Positions 15,764 to 24,863 of a stretch of 41,713 nt of DNA are shown piece after piece (within the stretch, counting starts at the first letter, position 1; the number at the start of each line of letters is the position of its first letter). Below the pieces are notes generated by a model. That model was not told the DNA's origin. It saw nothing but the letters and a program-made list of their open reading frames with translations, and made no database searches. The translations under genes and the position numbers were made by a program. Source of the stretch: DASZHC01 sp035938215 (GTDB lineage Bacteria > Verrucomicrobiota > Verrucomicrobiia > Chthoniobacterales > JAFAMB01); contig DASZHC010000072.1 in the NCBI GenBank assembly GCA_035938215.1, positions 1-41,713 on the forward strand, in the 5' to 3' direction.

Positions 15764-18700
15764 TTAAGCAAGCACCGGTTGCAGTTTTCTTTCTTCCGTT
15801 CGCGAACGCCGTTGATCGCGGCTCTCCAGATCCCGGTTGTGGTTCTTGGCCACCAACATATAAACCGCCGGCACGACGAACAGCGTAAATGCAGTCCCGA
15901 TGATCATACCGCTAACCAGCATAATTCCGATGCTGTTCCGTGCCCCCGCCCCCGGTCCGTGAGCAAATACCAGCGGCATGTGGCCAGCAACGGTCGCGAC
16001 TGAAGTCATCAATATCGGCCGCAAACGCGTTGCAGCCGACTGGACGATCGCCTTGAACTTTTCGATTCCCTGTTCCTGCAGTTTGTTGGCAAACTCCACG
16101 ATCAAAATCCCGTTCTTACAGACTAACCCGACTAATGTGACCAAGCCAACCTGACTATATACGTTCAAGGTAGTAAACCCGAGAAAGCTAAACATTAACG
16201 CGCCGGTTAACCCAAGTGGAACCGATCCTAACAAAATAATGAGAGGATCCCGGAAACTTTCGAATTGAGCAGCAAGCACCAGGTAAATCAGGATAAATGC
16301 CAGGAGCAGCGTAGCATTGAAAGAATTTCCTTCTTTGCGCAGCTGGCGCGATTCTCCGGTATAGTCAATCGAATACCCCTTTGGCAGGATTTTAGCGGCC
16401 TCATCTTCCAGAACTTTCAACGCATCGTCCGGAGTTCCACCTCCTGGATTGTTCAACGCCGATATCGTCGCGGAATTCAATTGCTGAAACCGGTTGAGCG
16501 ATCGAGGCTGCACGTCGGTGGTAATTTTCGCGATAGACGAGAGTTGAACCGGTTGCCCCGACGGCCCGGTAACAAACAATTTCAGCAGGTCGCCCGTGGT
16601 AAGGCGCTCGCTTCGCTGGACCTCGGGGATAACCTGATAACTGCGACCCTGAATGCTGAAATAATTTGTGTAACCGCCGCCAAGCAATGTGGCCAGATCC
16701 CCCCCAACCTGCTGGAGGTTGACACCCATCGATGCAACTTTGTCGCGATCGAACTCAATCTTCGCCTGGGGCAAATCATATTTTAAATCGCTGTCGGCAA
16801 AAACGAACTTACCGCTCTGCATCGCAGCTTTTACAAGTTGCTGAGAAAACTCGTAAATCTCTCTTGGCTCGGCTGTGGATGAAATAACAAAGCCGATCGG
16901 AAAGTTCGTCCCGCCAGGCAGCGGCGACGGTGTCGTTGCAAATATTTGCACCCCGGGAATTCGCGCAAGTTTGTGGTTCACATCCACAAGCACCTCGTCC
17001 ATTGTTCGCTTACGCTCGTCCCACGGCTTGGCAACCATTCCGGAAAATCCCTGCGTCGCAAGGGTTACCTGAAACGTTTGAGCAGTCTCTGGAAAGCCCA
17101 TATAGACGTCATTCATCTGCTGCGAAAAGAGCATATTCTGCTCGATAGTCGCATTGGGCGGCGTCTGAACGATCCCGAAGATCACACCCTGATCTTCGGA
17201 GGGCGCGATTTTATGGGCCGAGAACATGAAGAACGGACCACCCATGCAGACGATGATAAGCAACGCAATGATGCATGTAATCGGCCAATACTGAAGCGAG
17301 CCACTCAGCGCCCTCGCATAGCCGTTTCGCAGACCCTCGAACCGCCGGGTAATCCAGCCCGCCAATCCCTTTTCCGCAAGCCCAGGCTTCAAGAGCTTGG
17401 AAGACATCATCGGCGACAAGGTCAATGCGACGAATCCCGAAATCACTACGGCGCCGGCGAGAGTAAACGCGAACTCGCGGAATAGAGAACCGGTCAACCC
17501 TCCCTGCAGACCGATGGGGGCGTAAACCGTCGCAAGGCTGATCGTCATCGCAATAATCGGTCCGAACAGCTCGCGCGCCCCTTTGACCGCGGCGTCGAAA
17601 GGCTTCATGCCTTCCTGAAGATGCCTCTCCACATTTTCAACGACCACGATCGCATCATCCACGACTAACCCCACGGCCAGCACAATCGCCAGTAGCGTCA
17701 ACAAATTCAGCGAAAACCCGAATACGAGCATCAGGAAGAACGCGCCCACCAGCGACAATGGAATCGCTACGATTGGAATGAGAACCGACCGGAGCGATCC
17801 CATGAAAAGAAAGATAACAATGATCACAATGGCAATCGTTTCCGACAGTGTCTTCACCACATCGTCAATCGCGCTTTGAATGTATTTCGTCGAATCATAG
17901 GGAATCGCGAGACGCATTCCGGTGGGTAGTTCCCGTTCGATGTCCGGAAGCGCTTGGCGAACCCGCTTGATGACATCCAGCGTATTCGCCGTTGGCAGCA
18001 CAAAGATTCCCATAAACGTCGCCGTCTTCCCGGAAAAGCGAACATTGGAATCGTAATCCTGCGCCCCCAGATCAATATCAGCAATATCTTTCAGACGGAT
18101 GATTGCCCCGTTCTCTTGCTTTACAACGAGTTGCTTGAACTCATCCGCCGTCTGCAGATTGGTGTTTGTCAGGAGATTCACAGTCACCATCGATCCCTTG
18201 GTTTGACCCACTCCGGCGAGGTAGTTGTTATTCAATAGCGCGTTCTGAACATCTGTAGGCGAGATCTTTAGCGCCATCATCCGGTCAGACTTGAGCCAGA
18301 CGCGCATCGCGAACGTGCGCGCACCAAGAATCTGCGCGTTTTGCACTCCACTGATCGCAGAAAGCTTCGGCTGCACAACCCGGGTCAAATAGTCGGTTAT
18401 CTGGTTTCGATCGAGGTCCTCCGAGAAAAAGCTCAAATACATCGACGCAAATTGGTTGTCGGTCGATGTGATTTGGAGAACCGGTAATTGTGAGGCCGGA
18501 GGAAGCTGATTCCGAACCTGATTTACTTTCGTTTGGATCTGAGCAAGAGCCGCGTTCGGGTCATAGTTCAGTTTGAGGTGCACACTGATCGTACTCGTGC
18601 TTTCGGAGCTCTGGGACTCCATGTAGTCAATTCCGTCAGCGCTGGCAATTGACTGTTCGAGCGGCGTCGTGATGAAGCCGCGGACTAGATCAGCATCCGC

Positions 18701-18859
18701 CCCATAGTAGGTCGTCGTGACCGTTATCACCGAGAGATCACTCCGCGGATATTGGCGGACATTCAAACTTCTGATCGCCTGATAGCCGGCTATCAGAATG
18801 ATTAAATTAACTACGGTGGCAACCACCGGGCGCTTGATAAAAAGATCGGTAAAACTCAT
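15764..18859 (-). CDS. RND multidrug efflux permease (HAE1 type)
   Basis: The 1031-residue inner-membrane pump uses the proton gradient to expel hydrophobic compounds. It starts SFTDLFIKRPVVATVVNLII, the standard RND opening. Proton-relay aspartates are present in VGLVVDDAIVVVENVERH (near 400). Two sets of membrane helices flank two large periplasmic loops. GLVCKNGILIVEFAN (late in the protein) provides the TM10 lysine. Length matches the family. It lies 15 bases downstream of its adaptor gene and belongs to the marR-adaptor-pump operon. No outer-membrane factor is encoded here. Confidence 0.95.
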   Translation of the reverse strand: MSFTDLFIKRPVVATVVNLIILIAGYQAIRSLNVRQYPRSDLSVITVTTTYYGADADLVRGFITTPLEQSIASADGIDYMESQSSESTSTISVHLKLNYDPNAALAQIQTKVNQVRNQLPPASQLPVLQITSTDNQFASMYLSFFSEDLDRNQITDYLTRVVQPKLSAISGVQNAQILGARTFAMRVWLKSDRMMALKISPTDVQNALLNNNYLAGVGQTKGSMVTVNLLTNTNLQTADEFKQLVVKQENGAIIRLKDIADIDLGAQDYDSNVRFSGKTATFMGIFVLPTANTLDVIKRVRQALPDIERELPTGMRLAIPYDSTKYIQSAIDDVVKTLSETIAIVIIVIFLFMGSLRSVLIPIVAIPLSLVGAFFLMLVFGFSLNLLTLLAIVLAVGLVVDDAIVVVENVERHLQEGMKPFDAAVKGARELFGPIIAMTISLATVYAPIGLQGGLTGSLFREFAFTLAGAVVISGFVALTLSPMMSSKLLKPGLAEKGLAGWITRRFEGLRNGYARALSGSLQYWPITCIIALLIIVCMGGPFFMFSAHKIAPSEDQGVIFGIVQTPPNATIEQNMLFSQQMNDVYMGFPETAQTFQVTLATQGFSGMVAKPWDERKRTMDEVLVDVNHKLARIPGVQIFATTPSPLPGGTNFPIGFVISSTAEPREIYEFSQQLVKAAMQSGKFVFADSDLKYDLPQAKIEFDRDKVASMGVNLQQVGGDLATLLGGGYTNYFSIQGRSYQVIPEVQRSERLTTGDLLKLFVTGPSGQPVQLSSIAKITTDVQPRSLNRFQQLNSATISALNNPGGGTPDDALKVLEDEAAKILPKGYSIDYTGESRQLRKEGNSFNATLLLAFILIYLVLAAQFESFRDPLIILLGSVPLGLTGALMFSFLGFTTLNVYSQVGLVTLVGLVCKNGILIVEFANKLQEQGIEKFKAIVQSAATRLRPILMTSVATVAGHMPLVFAHGPGAGARNSIGIMLVSGMIIGTAFTLFVVPAVYMLVAKNHNRDLESRDQRRSRTEERKLQPVLA

Positions 18860-18874
18860 CGCTTCCCTCCAGCA

Positions 18875-20032
18875 CTAGCTATTCGAAGGGGTAGGAGCTA
18901 ACTCGCTGCCCGGCTTGATATCGTTGTTGATGATGATCGGCGCGGCATTCCGCAACCGGAACACCCCCGATGTCACAATTTCTTCTCCCGGATTTAAACC
19001 CGAATCGACGGCCACCAGATCGCCGCGGGTCTGACCTACTTTGACGAATTGTTCGCGGACTCCTTTGTAGGTCTTCCCCTGTTGATCTTTCATCTCGGAC
19101 ACAATGAAGATCGAATTCCCGTAAGGCGCATAGTGGACAGCGGTTGCCGGTATCGCGACCACGCTCTTGCTCTCGTTAACCACCACGCTTACCTTCGCAA
19201 ACATGCCGGGGCGCAATTTATAATCCCCATTCGGCAGCGTTGCCTGCACCTGCACATTCCGGGTCGCTTGATCGACCATCGAATTGATTGCAGTGATTTT
19301 CCCGCTAAAAACCTGACTTACAAATGCGTCCACCTGCAGTTCAACTTTCATGCCGACTCCAAGCTTCGAAAGGTCCTGCTGCGGTAATGAAAAATTAACG
19401 TAAATAGGATCGAACGCCTGTAGCGCCACGATTGCATCCCCTTCCTTCAGGTATTGTCCCAAATTAACCTGCCGAATGCCGGCGATACCGTCAAACGCAG
19501 CGCGAATGGTCTTTCGCGCGATAAGTGCGGCATACTGATCCACTGAGGACTGCGCCTGACGATAGCTTGCTTCCGCATTATCGCAATCGGCCTGGGCGAC
19601 CGCATGCTTTCCCAGCAGTTCCTTATTTCGTTTGAGCGATATAAGCGCAAAATCCCGCTGCGCTTCTGCCTGGCGAAGCTGGGCTTCTTCCTGCTTGGTG
19701 TCCAGGTGGACCAGAAGCTCGCCGGCGCGAACCTTGGAGCCCGATTCGAAGGCAATTTGGCTCACGATGCCGGCAAGATCGGTGCTAACCGTCACTCCAT
19801 TGACCGCCACAAGACTGCCCACACTATCCATGGTCGGCTGCCAATCAGTCTTCTTGGCGATATCCGTCGTGACCGCCGTCGGCGGAGGCGCAAATGCGCC
19901 GGATTTTGACAATTTTATAAATCCCTGGATCTGGTTGAATTTCACAAATCCCAGGCCGAACATTGCTCCAAGGAAAAGTCCAAAGAGGATCAGAAAGACC
20001 AAAAGGTACTTCCAGAAAGGCTTCTTTTTCAT
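18875..20032 (-). CDS. RND efflux periplasmic adaptor (membrane fusion protein)
   Basis: A 385-residue protein linking the inner-membrane pump to an outer-membrane channel. One N-terminal membrane anchor (YLLVFLILFGLFLGAMFGLG) is followed by a split lipoyl-like domain (GSLVAVNGVTVSTDLAGIV; RAAFDGIAGI), a helical hairpin (EEAQLRQAEAQRDFALISLK) and beta-barrel regions (GMKVELQVDAF, LRPGMFAKVSVVV). Its start overlaps the marR stop by four bases (ATGA), so translation is probably coupled. Confidence 0.93.
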   Translation of the reverse strand: MKKKPFWKYLLVFLILFGLFLGAMFGLGFVKFNQIQGFIKLSKSGAFAPPPTAVTTDIAKKTDWQPTMDSVGSLVAVNGVTVSTDLAGIVSQIAFESGSKVRAGELLVHLDTKQEEAQLRQAEAQRDFALISLKRNKELLGKHAVAQADCDNAEASYRQAQSSVDQYAALIARKTIRAAFDGIAGIRQVNLGQYLKEGDAIVALQAFDPIYVNFSLPQQDLSKLGVGMKVELQVDAFVSQVFSGKITAINSMVDQATRNVQVQATLPNGDYKLRPGMFAKVSVVVNESKSVVAIPATAVHYAPYGNSIFIVSEMKDQQGKTYKGVREQFVKVGQTRGDLVAVDSGLNPGEEIVTSGVFRLRNAAPIIINNDIKPGSELAPTPSNS

Positions 20033-20586
20033 AACTGGGCGGGAATCTGATTCGCGGTTCTGCGGTATTGGTTTGAGATCTCACCAAGGCGGATTTGGAT
20101 TTTTTCGAGCAAAACCAAAAGCTGTTGCTGTTCGTCCTGATTCAGAGTCTCAACGACGCTGGTAAACCAGCGGCAATAACCGGGTCGAACTTTTTCGAGA
20201 AACTCCTGGCCGGTTGCAGTCAGCTTCACCTGAACCGAGCGTCTGTTTACCGGGTCGGGGCAACGTTCAACGAAGCCATCTCTCTCCAGACCATCCAGCA
20301 GGCCGGTGATGGTTGCTCGCGTCACTCCGGCCTTTTCCGCCAGATCCGCGGGGGTTGTTGTGCCGACGGTGCAGTGTTTCAACATCATCAGCAGATTAAA
20401 TCGGCCATGTCGTGTGCCGAAAGTGGACAAGATCTGGTTATCAAGCGCGAGCAACTCATCCCCTGTTTTTAAAAGCTGCAAAAAGGTGTAACACGCAGAG
20501 GCGTCCAGATGAGGAAAATCCTTGGTTTCCTCGAGGAAAACGTCGTATCTGGGTAAAGCTTTGAGCAGCGTGACGGGTTCGCGCAT
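20029..20586 (-). CDS. MarR-family transcriptional regulator
   Basis: A 185-residue dimeric winged-helix repressor, by family. The recognition region is TPADLAEKAGVTRATITGLL followed by the wing DGLERDGFVERCPDPVNRRS and VKLTATGQEF, the typical MarR order. The ATG at 20584-20586 is chosen because the promoter ends just upstream; a start at 20628 would lie inside the promoter. It is the first gene of the efflux operon. Two palindromes over the promoter (20588-20619) suggest autoregulation, with ligand-induced derepression of the pump. Confidence 0.88.
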   Translation of the reverse strand: MREPVTLLKALPRYDVFLEETKDFPHLDASACYTFLQLLKTGDELLALDNQILSTFGTRHGRFNLLMMLKHCTVGTTTPADLAEKAGVTRATITGLLDGLERDGFVERCPDPVNRRSVQVKLTATGQEFLEKVRPGYCRWFTSVVETLNQDEQQQLLVLLEKIQIRLGEISNQYRRTANQIPAQL

Positions 20587-20587
20587 A

Positions 20588-20619
20588 AGGTTAATGAACC
20601 TAATTATTAGGAACCTAAT
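20588..20619 (-). promoter_or_regulatory. two palindromic operators for the MarR regulator
   Basis: On the plus strand, ATTAGGAACCTAAT (20606-20619) and AGGTTAATGAACCT (20588-20601) are inverted repeats with arms of six and five bases. The first lies in the -35/-10 spacer and the second covers the -10 edge and likely start point. They share the AGGTT half-site. Confidence 0.7.
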
Positions 20620-20628
20620 CAATGTCAA
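20601..20628 (-). promoter_or_regulatory. promoter of the marR-efflux operon
   Basis: The minus strand carries a consensus -35 TTGACA (20623-20628), a 16-base spacer and a -10-like TAATTA (20601-20606). The start point would fall about 8 bases before the ATG at 20586, so the leader is very short and lacks a ribosome site. Confidence 0.6.
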
Positions 20629-20658
20629 GTGCTATTCTTCGCAGGCCAGCCATTTTAG

Positions 20659-20701
20659 CCTGGAAATTTCACCGAGCCAAAGCGCTCGTGAAATTTTCAG
20701 G
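20659..20701. terminator. long imperfect hairpin
   Basis: Arms CCTGGAAATTTCACCGAG (20659-20676) and CTCGTGAAATTTTCAGG (20685-20701) pair with one bulge and one mismatch. It sits past the end of mnmG and before the marR promoter, so it may end the mnmG transcript. No T-run follows. Confidence 0.45.
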
Positions 20702-20780
20702 TTCTGGTTTTTATGACAAGCGCGACGATTCTGGTGGTGGAAAGTGCTGAGCGCCAACGAGTAGCGGATTTGCGGGTGTT

Positions 20781-20859
20781 GGTAGGGCCGGATCTCCGAG
20801 CCGGCCGGTTGCTGGCTGGCAGCCGGTTCTCGACGGGCGGCCGGAGATCCGCCCCTACC
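20781..20859. repeat. class A REP-like inverted repeat
   Basis: GGTAGGGCCGGATCTCCG at the left pairs with CGGAGATCCGCCCCTACC at the right, with a GC-rich centre. The unit recurs at 31303-31397 and as half-units at 6427-6496. Confidence 0.75.
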
Positions 20860-20892
20860 ACGTCCTTACAGAGTAGTACGCGCCATCCCGAG

Positions 20893-22770
20893 TTACCTTG
20901 CTCCTATGTCCCCCACCCCGTTTCTTTGGAGATGGATCGTCAGCAGGGCGATATCGGCCGGCGTGATCCCGCTTATTCTGCTGGCTTGACCCAACGTAGC
21001 GGGACGGACTGCGGCGAATTTCTGTCGAGCTTCCATCCGAAGTCCTCGGACATGCGTGTAATCAACTGAATCTGGAATGGACCTCGATTCCGCCTTCTCG
21101 GCGCGCGCAATGGCATCTTCCTGGCGTCTTATATATCCCTCGTATTTGAGGTCAGTCTCGACCTGTTCCCAAATCATGACGGAAAAATCCTGCAGGAGCT
21201 GAGCAGGGAGTTGGGTAATGTTGAAATTCGGGCGGCGCAATAGTTGATCGACGCGGAGATTGTCGATTTTGGTGGTTGAGGCGGCGCGGCGAGCAGCCGC
21301 TATTGCGCAGATCTTATCCTGAACGCTATTCCATTGCGACAAATCGACCAGGCCGAGTTCCCAAGCTTTTGGCGTGAGACGGATGTCGGCATTATCCTGA
21401 CGAAGGAGCAGGCGATACTCCGCTCGACTGGTAAACATCCGGTAAGGCTCCTGGATCCCGCGGGTCACCAGATCATCGATAAGAACGCCAATGTATGCTT
21501 CGGATCTGGAGAGAACGAAGGGAGGTTTTGCGAGGACTTTGAGACCGGCATTGACTCCTGCCACCAGCCCTTGGGCTGCAGCCTCTTCGTAACCGGAAGT
21601 GCCATTGATCTGTCCCGCAAAATAGAGCCCGGCAATTTTGTGCGTCTCGAGGGTCGGACGCAGTTGCACCGGAGGAGCGTAGTCGTATTCCACGGCGTAA
21701 CCCGGGCGAATGATTTCCGCTTTTTCGAGCCCGGGAATGGAATGGATGAAAGCGTATTGGACTTCAAACGGCAAACTGGTTGAAACACCGTTGGCATAAT
21801 ATTCCGAAGTCTGTCGTCCTTCCGGCTCAAGGAAGAGCTGATGGCTATCCTTGCTGGCGAACTTGACTACCTTATCCTCGATTGAGGGACAGTAACGCGG
21901 CCCGACCCCTTCGATCCGTCCCGAATACATGGGGGACTTGTCCAGGTTCGCCCGAATGATGTCGTGGGTGCGAGAGGTTGTGTGGGTGATCCAGCACGGG
22001 ATTTGTTCCACGTGGAACACAGAGCCGGTCGCATGATTCAACGTAAAAAGTTGATCCGGTTGCCGCATCGGCGTCTCCGTCCGAAACGAAAATCTGGGAG
22101 GCGGTTCATCCCCCTCCTGGCGCTCGCACCTGTCGAAATCGATTGAGCGCCCGTTCAACCTGCAGGGAGTACCCGTCTTAAACCGCCCAATCTCAAACCC
22201 GAGTTGCCGCAGGCTATCGCTTACCGTTGAGGCCGTATCCCCCATCCTTCCCCCACTCTGATTCTGTAATCCGACATGCAGGAGTCCCCGCATGAATGTA
22301 CCCGTAGTGATCACGATCGTCTCCGCGAAAATCCTCAGGCCGAGGGTCGTTTCGATGCCCTTCACCGCGCCACCCTCCTCCAGAACCCGCAAGACGTTCC
22401 CTTGCAACAGATCGAGCCGCGGCTGCGCCTCTAAGAGCCATTTCATCCGGAATTGATATGCCTTTTTGTCACATTGCGCTCGCGGAGCACGCACGCTTGG
22501 CCCTTTGTTCGAATTCAGCATCCGGAATTGAATTCCCGTCGCGTCGGTATTCAATCCCATCACACCACCCAAGGCGTCAATCTCCCGAACCATATGACCC
22601 TTGGCCAAGCCTCCCACGGCCGGGTTACACGACATCTGGCCGATCGTGTCCAGGTTCTGCGTCAAAATGCTTGTCTCGCACCCAAGCCGGGCGGCGGCCA
22701 TTCCGGCCTCGATCCCGGCGTGACCCGCGCCCACCACGAGCACCTGGTAGCGTTTGGGGTAGACAAACAT
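20893..22770 (-). CDS. mnmG: tRNA uridine 5-carboxymethylaminomethyl modification enzyme MnmG (GidA)
   Basis: With MnmE it builds the cmnm5 group on wobble U34 of several tRNAs, using FAD. The 625-residue product has the FAD-binding VVGAGHAGIEAGMAAARLG at the start, SCNPAVGGLAKGHMVREIDA, the conserved GRFKTGTPCR, and FAGQINGTSGYEEAAAQGL before the C-terminal helical domain (LTSRAEYRLLLRQDNAD-like FTSRAEYRLLLRQDNAD). ATG 22770 gives the family N-terminus; a TTG at 22803 is less likely. A parS-like palindrome lies inside the gene and is read as VFHVEQIP at about residues 250-257. The usual partner rsmG does not follow. Confidence 0.97.
   Translation of the reverse strand: MFVYPKRYQVLVVGAGHAGIEAGMAAARLGCETSILTQNLDTIGQMSCNPAVGGLAKGHMVREIDALGGVMGLNTDATGIQFRMLNSNKGPSVRAPRAQCDKKAYQFRMKWLLEAQPRLDLLQGNVLRVLEEGGAVKGIETTLGLRIFAETIVITTGTFMRGLLHVGLQNQSGGRMGDTASTVSDSLRQLGFEIGRFKTGTPCRLNGRSIDFDRCERQEGDEPPPRFSFRTETPMRQPDQLFTLNHATGSVFHVEQIPCWITHTTSRTHDIIRANLDKSPMYSGRIEGVGPRYCPSIEDKVVKFASKDSHQLFLEPEGRQTSEYYANGVSTSLPFEVQYAFIHSIPGLEKAEIIRPGYAVEYDYAPPVQLRPTLETHKIAGLYFAGQINGTSGYEEAAAQGLVAGVNAGLKVLAKPPFVLSRSEAYIGVLIDDLVTRGIQEPYRMFTSRAEYRLLLRQDNADIRLTPKAWELGLVDLSQWNSVQDKICAIAAARRAASTTKIDNLRVDQLLRRPNFNITQLPAQLLQDFSVMIWEQVETDLKYEGYIRRQEDAIARAEKAESRSIPDSVDYTHVRGLRMEARQKFAAVRPATLGQASRISGITPADIALLTIHLQRNGVGDIGAR
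22004..22019. promoter_or_regulatory. parS-like site, perfect palindrome
   Basis: TGTTCCACGTGGAACA is a perfect 16-bp palindrome and a known form of the bacterial parS consensus TGTTYCACGTGRAACA, bound by ParB. It lies inside mnmG, a gene that often neighbours the origin. Confidence 0.8.
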
Positions 22771-22815
22771 CCTAGATCGTTCCTCATCCTGGCGTGAATT
22801 CAACCCCCTTCCTCA

Positions 22816-22831
22816 TGTTCCACGTGGAACC
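22816..22831. promoter_or_regulatory. second parS-like site
   Basis: TGTTCCACGTGGAACC matches the first site at 15 of 16 positions. It lies in the gap between mnmG and the small coiled-coil gene, about 0.8 kb from the other site. Confidence 0.78.
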
Positions 22832-22970
22832 CTCCGCAATCGGGCCCCCTTTACTCCCTTCCCACCTTCGCCTGCGCCATTGCCACCTCCTCGCAATTCA
22901 AAACCTCCCGCCGCTTTCGCGTGACAATCTCCTCTCTTTTCGCCACACTCCCCCAACCGCTCGATGACCC

Positions 22971-23279
22971 ATGGCAAAATCCCTGGAAGTCTCACCGATC
23001 AAATCGGTTGCTGAAGAACTTGATCTTCTGCGAAAATCTTTCCGTGAATCCGTTAACGCTTACGCGAAAAGAATCGAAACTCAATTGGCCCAGGCACGCG
23101 AACACATTCTGGCCCAAACCAAAGACTCCAAGACCCAGGCAAGCCGCATCCGTGATCTCAGGGATATCCTCACACTCTGCCGTACTCTCGATCTCAAACC
23201 CGACAAGGGCCGGCGAAAAGACCTCAAAAAAGTTGAGTCAGCGCTCGAAGAGATCCAGGCGATGATTCAGAACTGGTAG
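22971..23279 (+). CDS. small coiled-coil protein, unknown function
   Basis: A 102-residue, highly charged, almost wholly helical protein (VAEELDLLRKSFRESVNAYA, RIETQLAQAREHILAQTKDS, DLKKVESALEEIQAMIQNW), predicted to form a coiled coil. No family is recognised. ATG 22971 has no clear ribosome site. It is transcribed away from mnmG from the gap that carries the second parS-like site, and it precedes the pyruvate dehydrogenase genes by 490 bases with a terminator between. A nucleoid or partition role is only a thought suggested by position. Confidence 0.6.
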   Translation: MAKSLEVSPIKSVAEELDLLRKSFRESVNAYAKRIETQLAQAREHILAQTKDSKTQASRIRDLRDILTLCRTLDLKPDKGRRKDLKKVESALEEIQAMIQNW

Positions 23280-23771
23280 AGTTTGCCTGCGCGTCCCCCG
23301 GGTTCTTTTCAACACACTTTTATCGCAAAAGCTTTTTTTACTCCAAACCGGCTTTTCGGGCGAGGGACAGAAAGCCGTGGCTGCGAAAATTAACAACGTT
23401 TCGAGTTTTTGTTATGTAAATCGCGGCTCATCGAATATGGCAATTTTTCAATTCGCATTGATTTCATTGCGCCGTTACCTGACTATTTCGGCGTCATGCT
23501 CCTCGCCATTTTACCGATAGCAACCACGTTTCGCATGGTGCGACAGGTACCAGCCGGAGCAGCCTCTCGCGCCCGAACAACGCGCCTATTTGATACCGGG
23601 ACAATATCCCGGTATTTTTCTTTTATGGGTTTGCGCTCACCAGGTTATCCCTCCGCCTTCTTCGCACATTTTCCTTTTTTGTTTTTGGACCGACCGAATC
23701 CATCGCATTCAACGATCATCGCAACGGTTCCTCTCGCCGCCGATACTTAATCTACCCAGGCAACTCTTATT
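23280..23771 (+). other. 491-bp gap with terminator and possible structured RNA
   Basis: No coding frame is convincing. The stretch 23470-23570 holds two complementary pairs, TACCTG/CAGGTA and TGCTCC/GGAGCA, in interleaved order, plus the small stem TCGCA-TGG-TGCGA. An intrinsic terminator follows at 23593-23624. This layout would suit a small RNA or a leader/attenuator for the pdh operon, but the pairs are short. Confidence 0.35.
23593..23624 (+). terminator. intrinsic terminator upstream of the pdh operon
   Basis: ATACCGGGA (23593-23601) and TCCCGGTAT (23607-23615) form a nine-base stem with loop CAATA, followed by TTTTCTTTT. It is the clearest intrinsic terminator in the window and sits 148 bases before pdhA. 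Confidence 0.8.
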
Positions 23772-24845
23772 ATGGAAACTCTGGCCAATCCGCCCGCATA
23801 CGCCGAAGCCGCGATCAACAAGCAATTAACAAATGACGACAAGGTCCGATTGCTCCGCGACATGTTTCGCATCCGTCGGTTTGAGCAGACCTCACTGAAA
23901 TATTACAACCTCGGAAAGATGGGGGGGTTCCTTCACCTTTATTCCGGCCAGGAAGCCGTCGCTGTCGGTACCATTTCTCTCCTGGGCAAAAATGACCACG
24001 TTATCACCGCGTACCGCGATCACGGACATGCGATTGCCGTTGGCATGGATATGAAACCCCTCATGGCGGAACTTTTCGGCAAAGCAACCGGGTGTTCAAA
24101 AGGGAAGGGGGGGTCGATGCATTTTTTTGCGCCAGACAAGAACTTTTGGGGAGGGCATGGCATCGTAGGAGGACAGACACCGTTAGGCGCCGGAATCGCG
24201 TTCGCTCTGAAATACAAAGGCCTTCGCGGATGCTGTCTCTGTTACCTCGGCGACGGAGCAATCAATCAGGGCCCGTTCCATGAAGCCCTTAATCTCGCAG
24301 AGTTGTTCAAACTTCCTGTTATTTATGTCATCGAGAACAATGGCTATTCCATGGGCACAAGCCAGAAAAGATCCTCCGCGTTCCGTGGCACGTTAGCCCA
24401 ACGGGCAGAAGCCTACAATATGGCCTGGGATGTATGCAAAGGGGAGGATATTTATGAGGTACGCGCCAGGACGCAGATAGCCGTAGACAGGGCTCACAAC
24501 GAATCAGAACCCACAATCCTCGAAATTCAAACCTACCGCTATTACGGCCATTCGGTTGCGGACGCGAACGCGAAAAAGTATCGGACGCCGGAGGAAATCG
24601 AAACCTATAAGAGCAAGCACGATCCGCTGCGTGTTTGGACGCAGCACTTGGTTAACGAAGGAATCATCACTGAGCAAGAGGTCGAACAGATCGACACAGA
24701 CGCTAAGGAAGAGACCAACCAAGCCGTGCAATTCGCGGAGGAAAGTCCTCTGCCGGAAGAGGGGGACATCATACGCGGTGTGTACCGTGAAGTGGACGAG
24801 CAGACCGAAGCTGCGGCGCACGGGCGTTATTTCTTCAATACCTAA
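23772..24845 (+). CDS. pdhA: pyruvate dehydrogenase E1 component, alpha subunit
   Basis: Decarboxylates pyruvate with thiamine diphosphate and passes the acetyl group to E2. The 357-residue protein shows FLHLYSGQEAVAVG, YRDHGHAIAVG, KGKGGSMHFF and the ThDP motif GDGAINQGPFHEALNLA...ENNGYSMGTS. The phosphorylation-loop-like stretch YRYYGHSVADAN is also present, as in E1 alpha of the pyruvate rather than the branched-chain enzyme. It is first in the operon and is followed 18 bases later by E1 beta. Confidence 0.95.
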   Translation: METLANPPAYAEAAINKQLTNDDKVRLLRDMFRIRRFEQTSLKYYNLGKMGGFLHLYSGQEAVAVGTISLLGKNDHVITAYRDHGHAIAVGMDMKPLMAELFGKATGCSKGKGGSMHFFAPDKNFWGGHGIVGGQTPLGAGIAFALKYKGLRGCCLCYLGDGAINQGPFHEALNLAELFKLPVIYVIENNGYSMGTSQKRSSAFRGTLAQRAEAYNMAWDVCKGEDIYEVRARTQIAVDRAHNESEPTILEIQTYRYYGHSVADANAKKYRTPEEIETYKSKHDPLRVWTQHLVNEGIITEQEVEQIDTDAKEETNQAVQFAEESPLPEEGDIIRGVYREVDEQTEAAAHGRYFFNT

Positions 24846-24863
24846 ACCACCTTACCGAAATCT

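Noticed and set aside
22815..22967. Plus-strand frame starting at the parS-like site (MFHVEP...)
   Set aside because: The ATG and first codons are created by the palindrome itself; the rest is Pro/Leu-rich with no protein-like pattern and no ribosome site.
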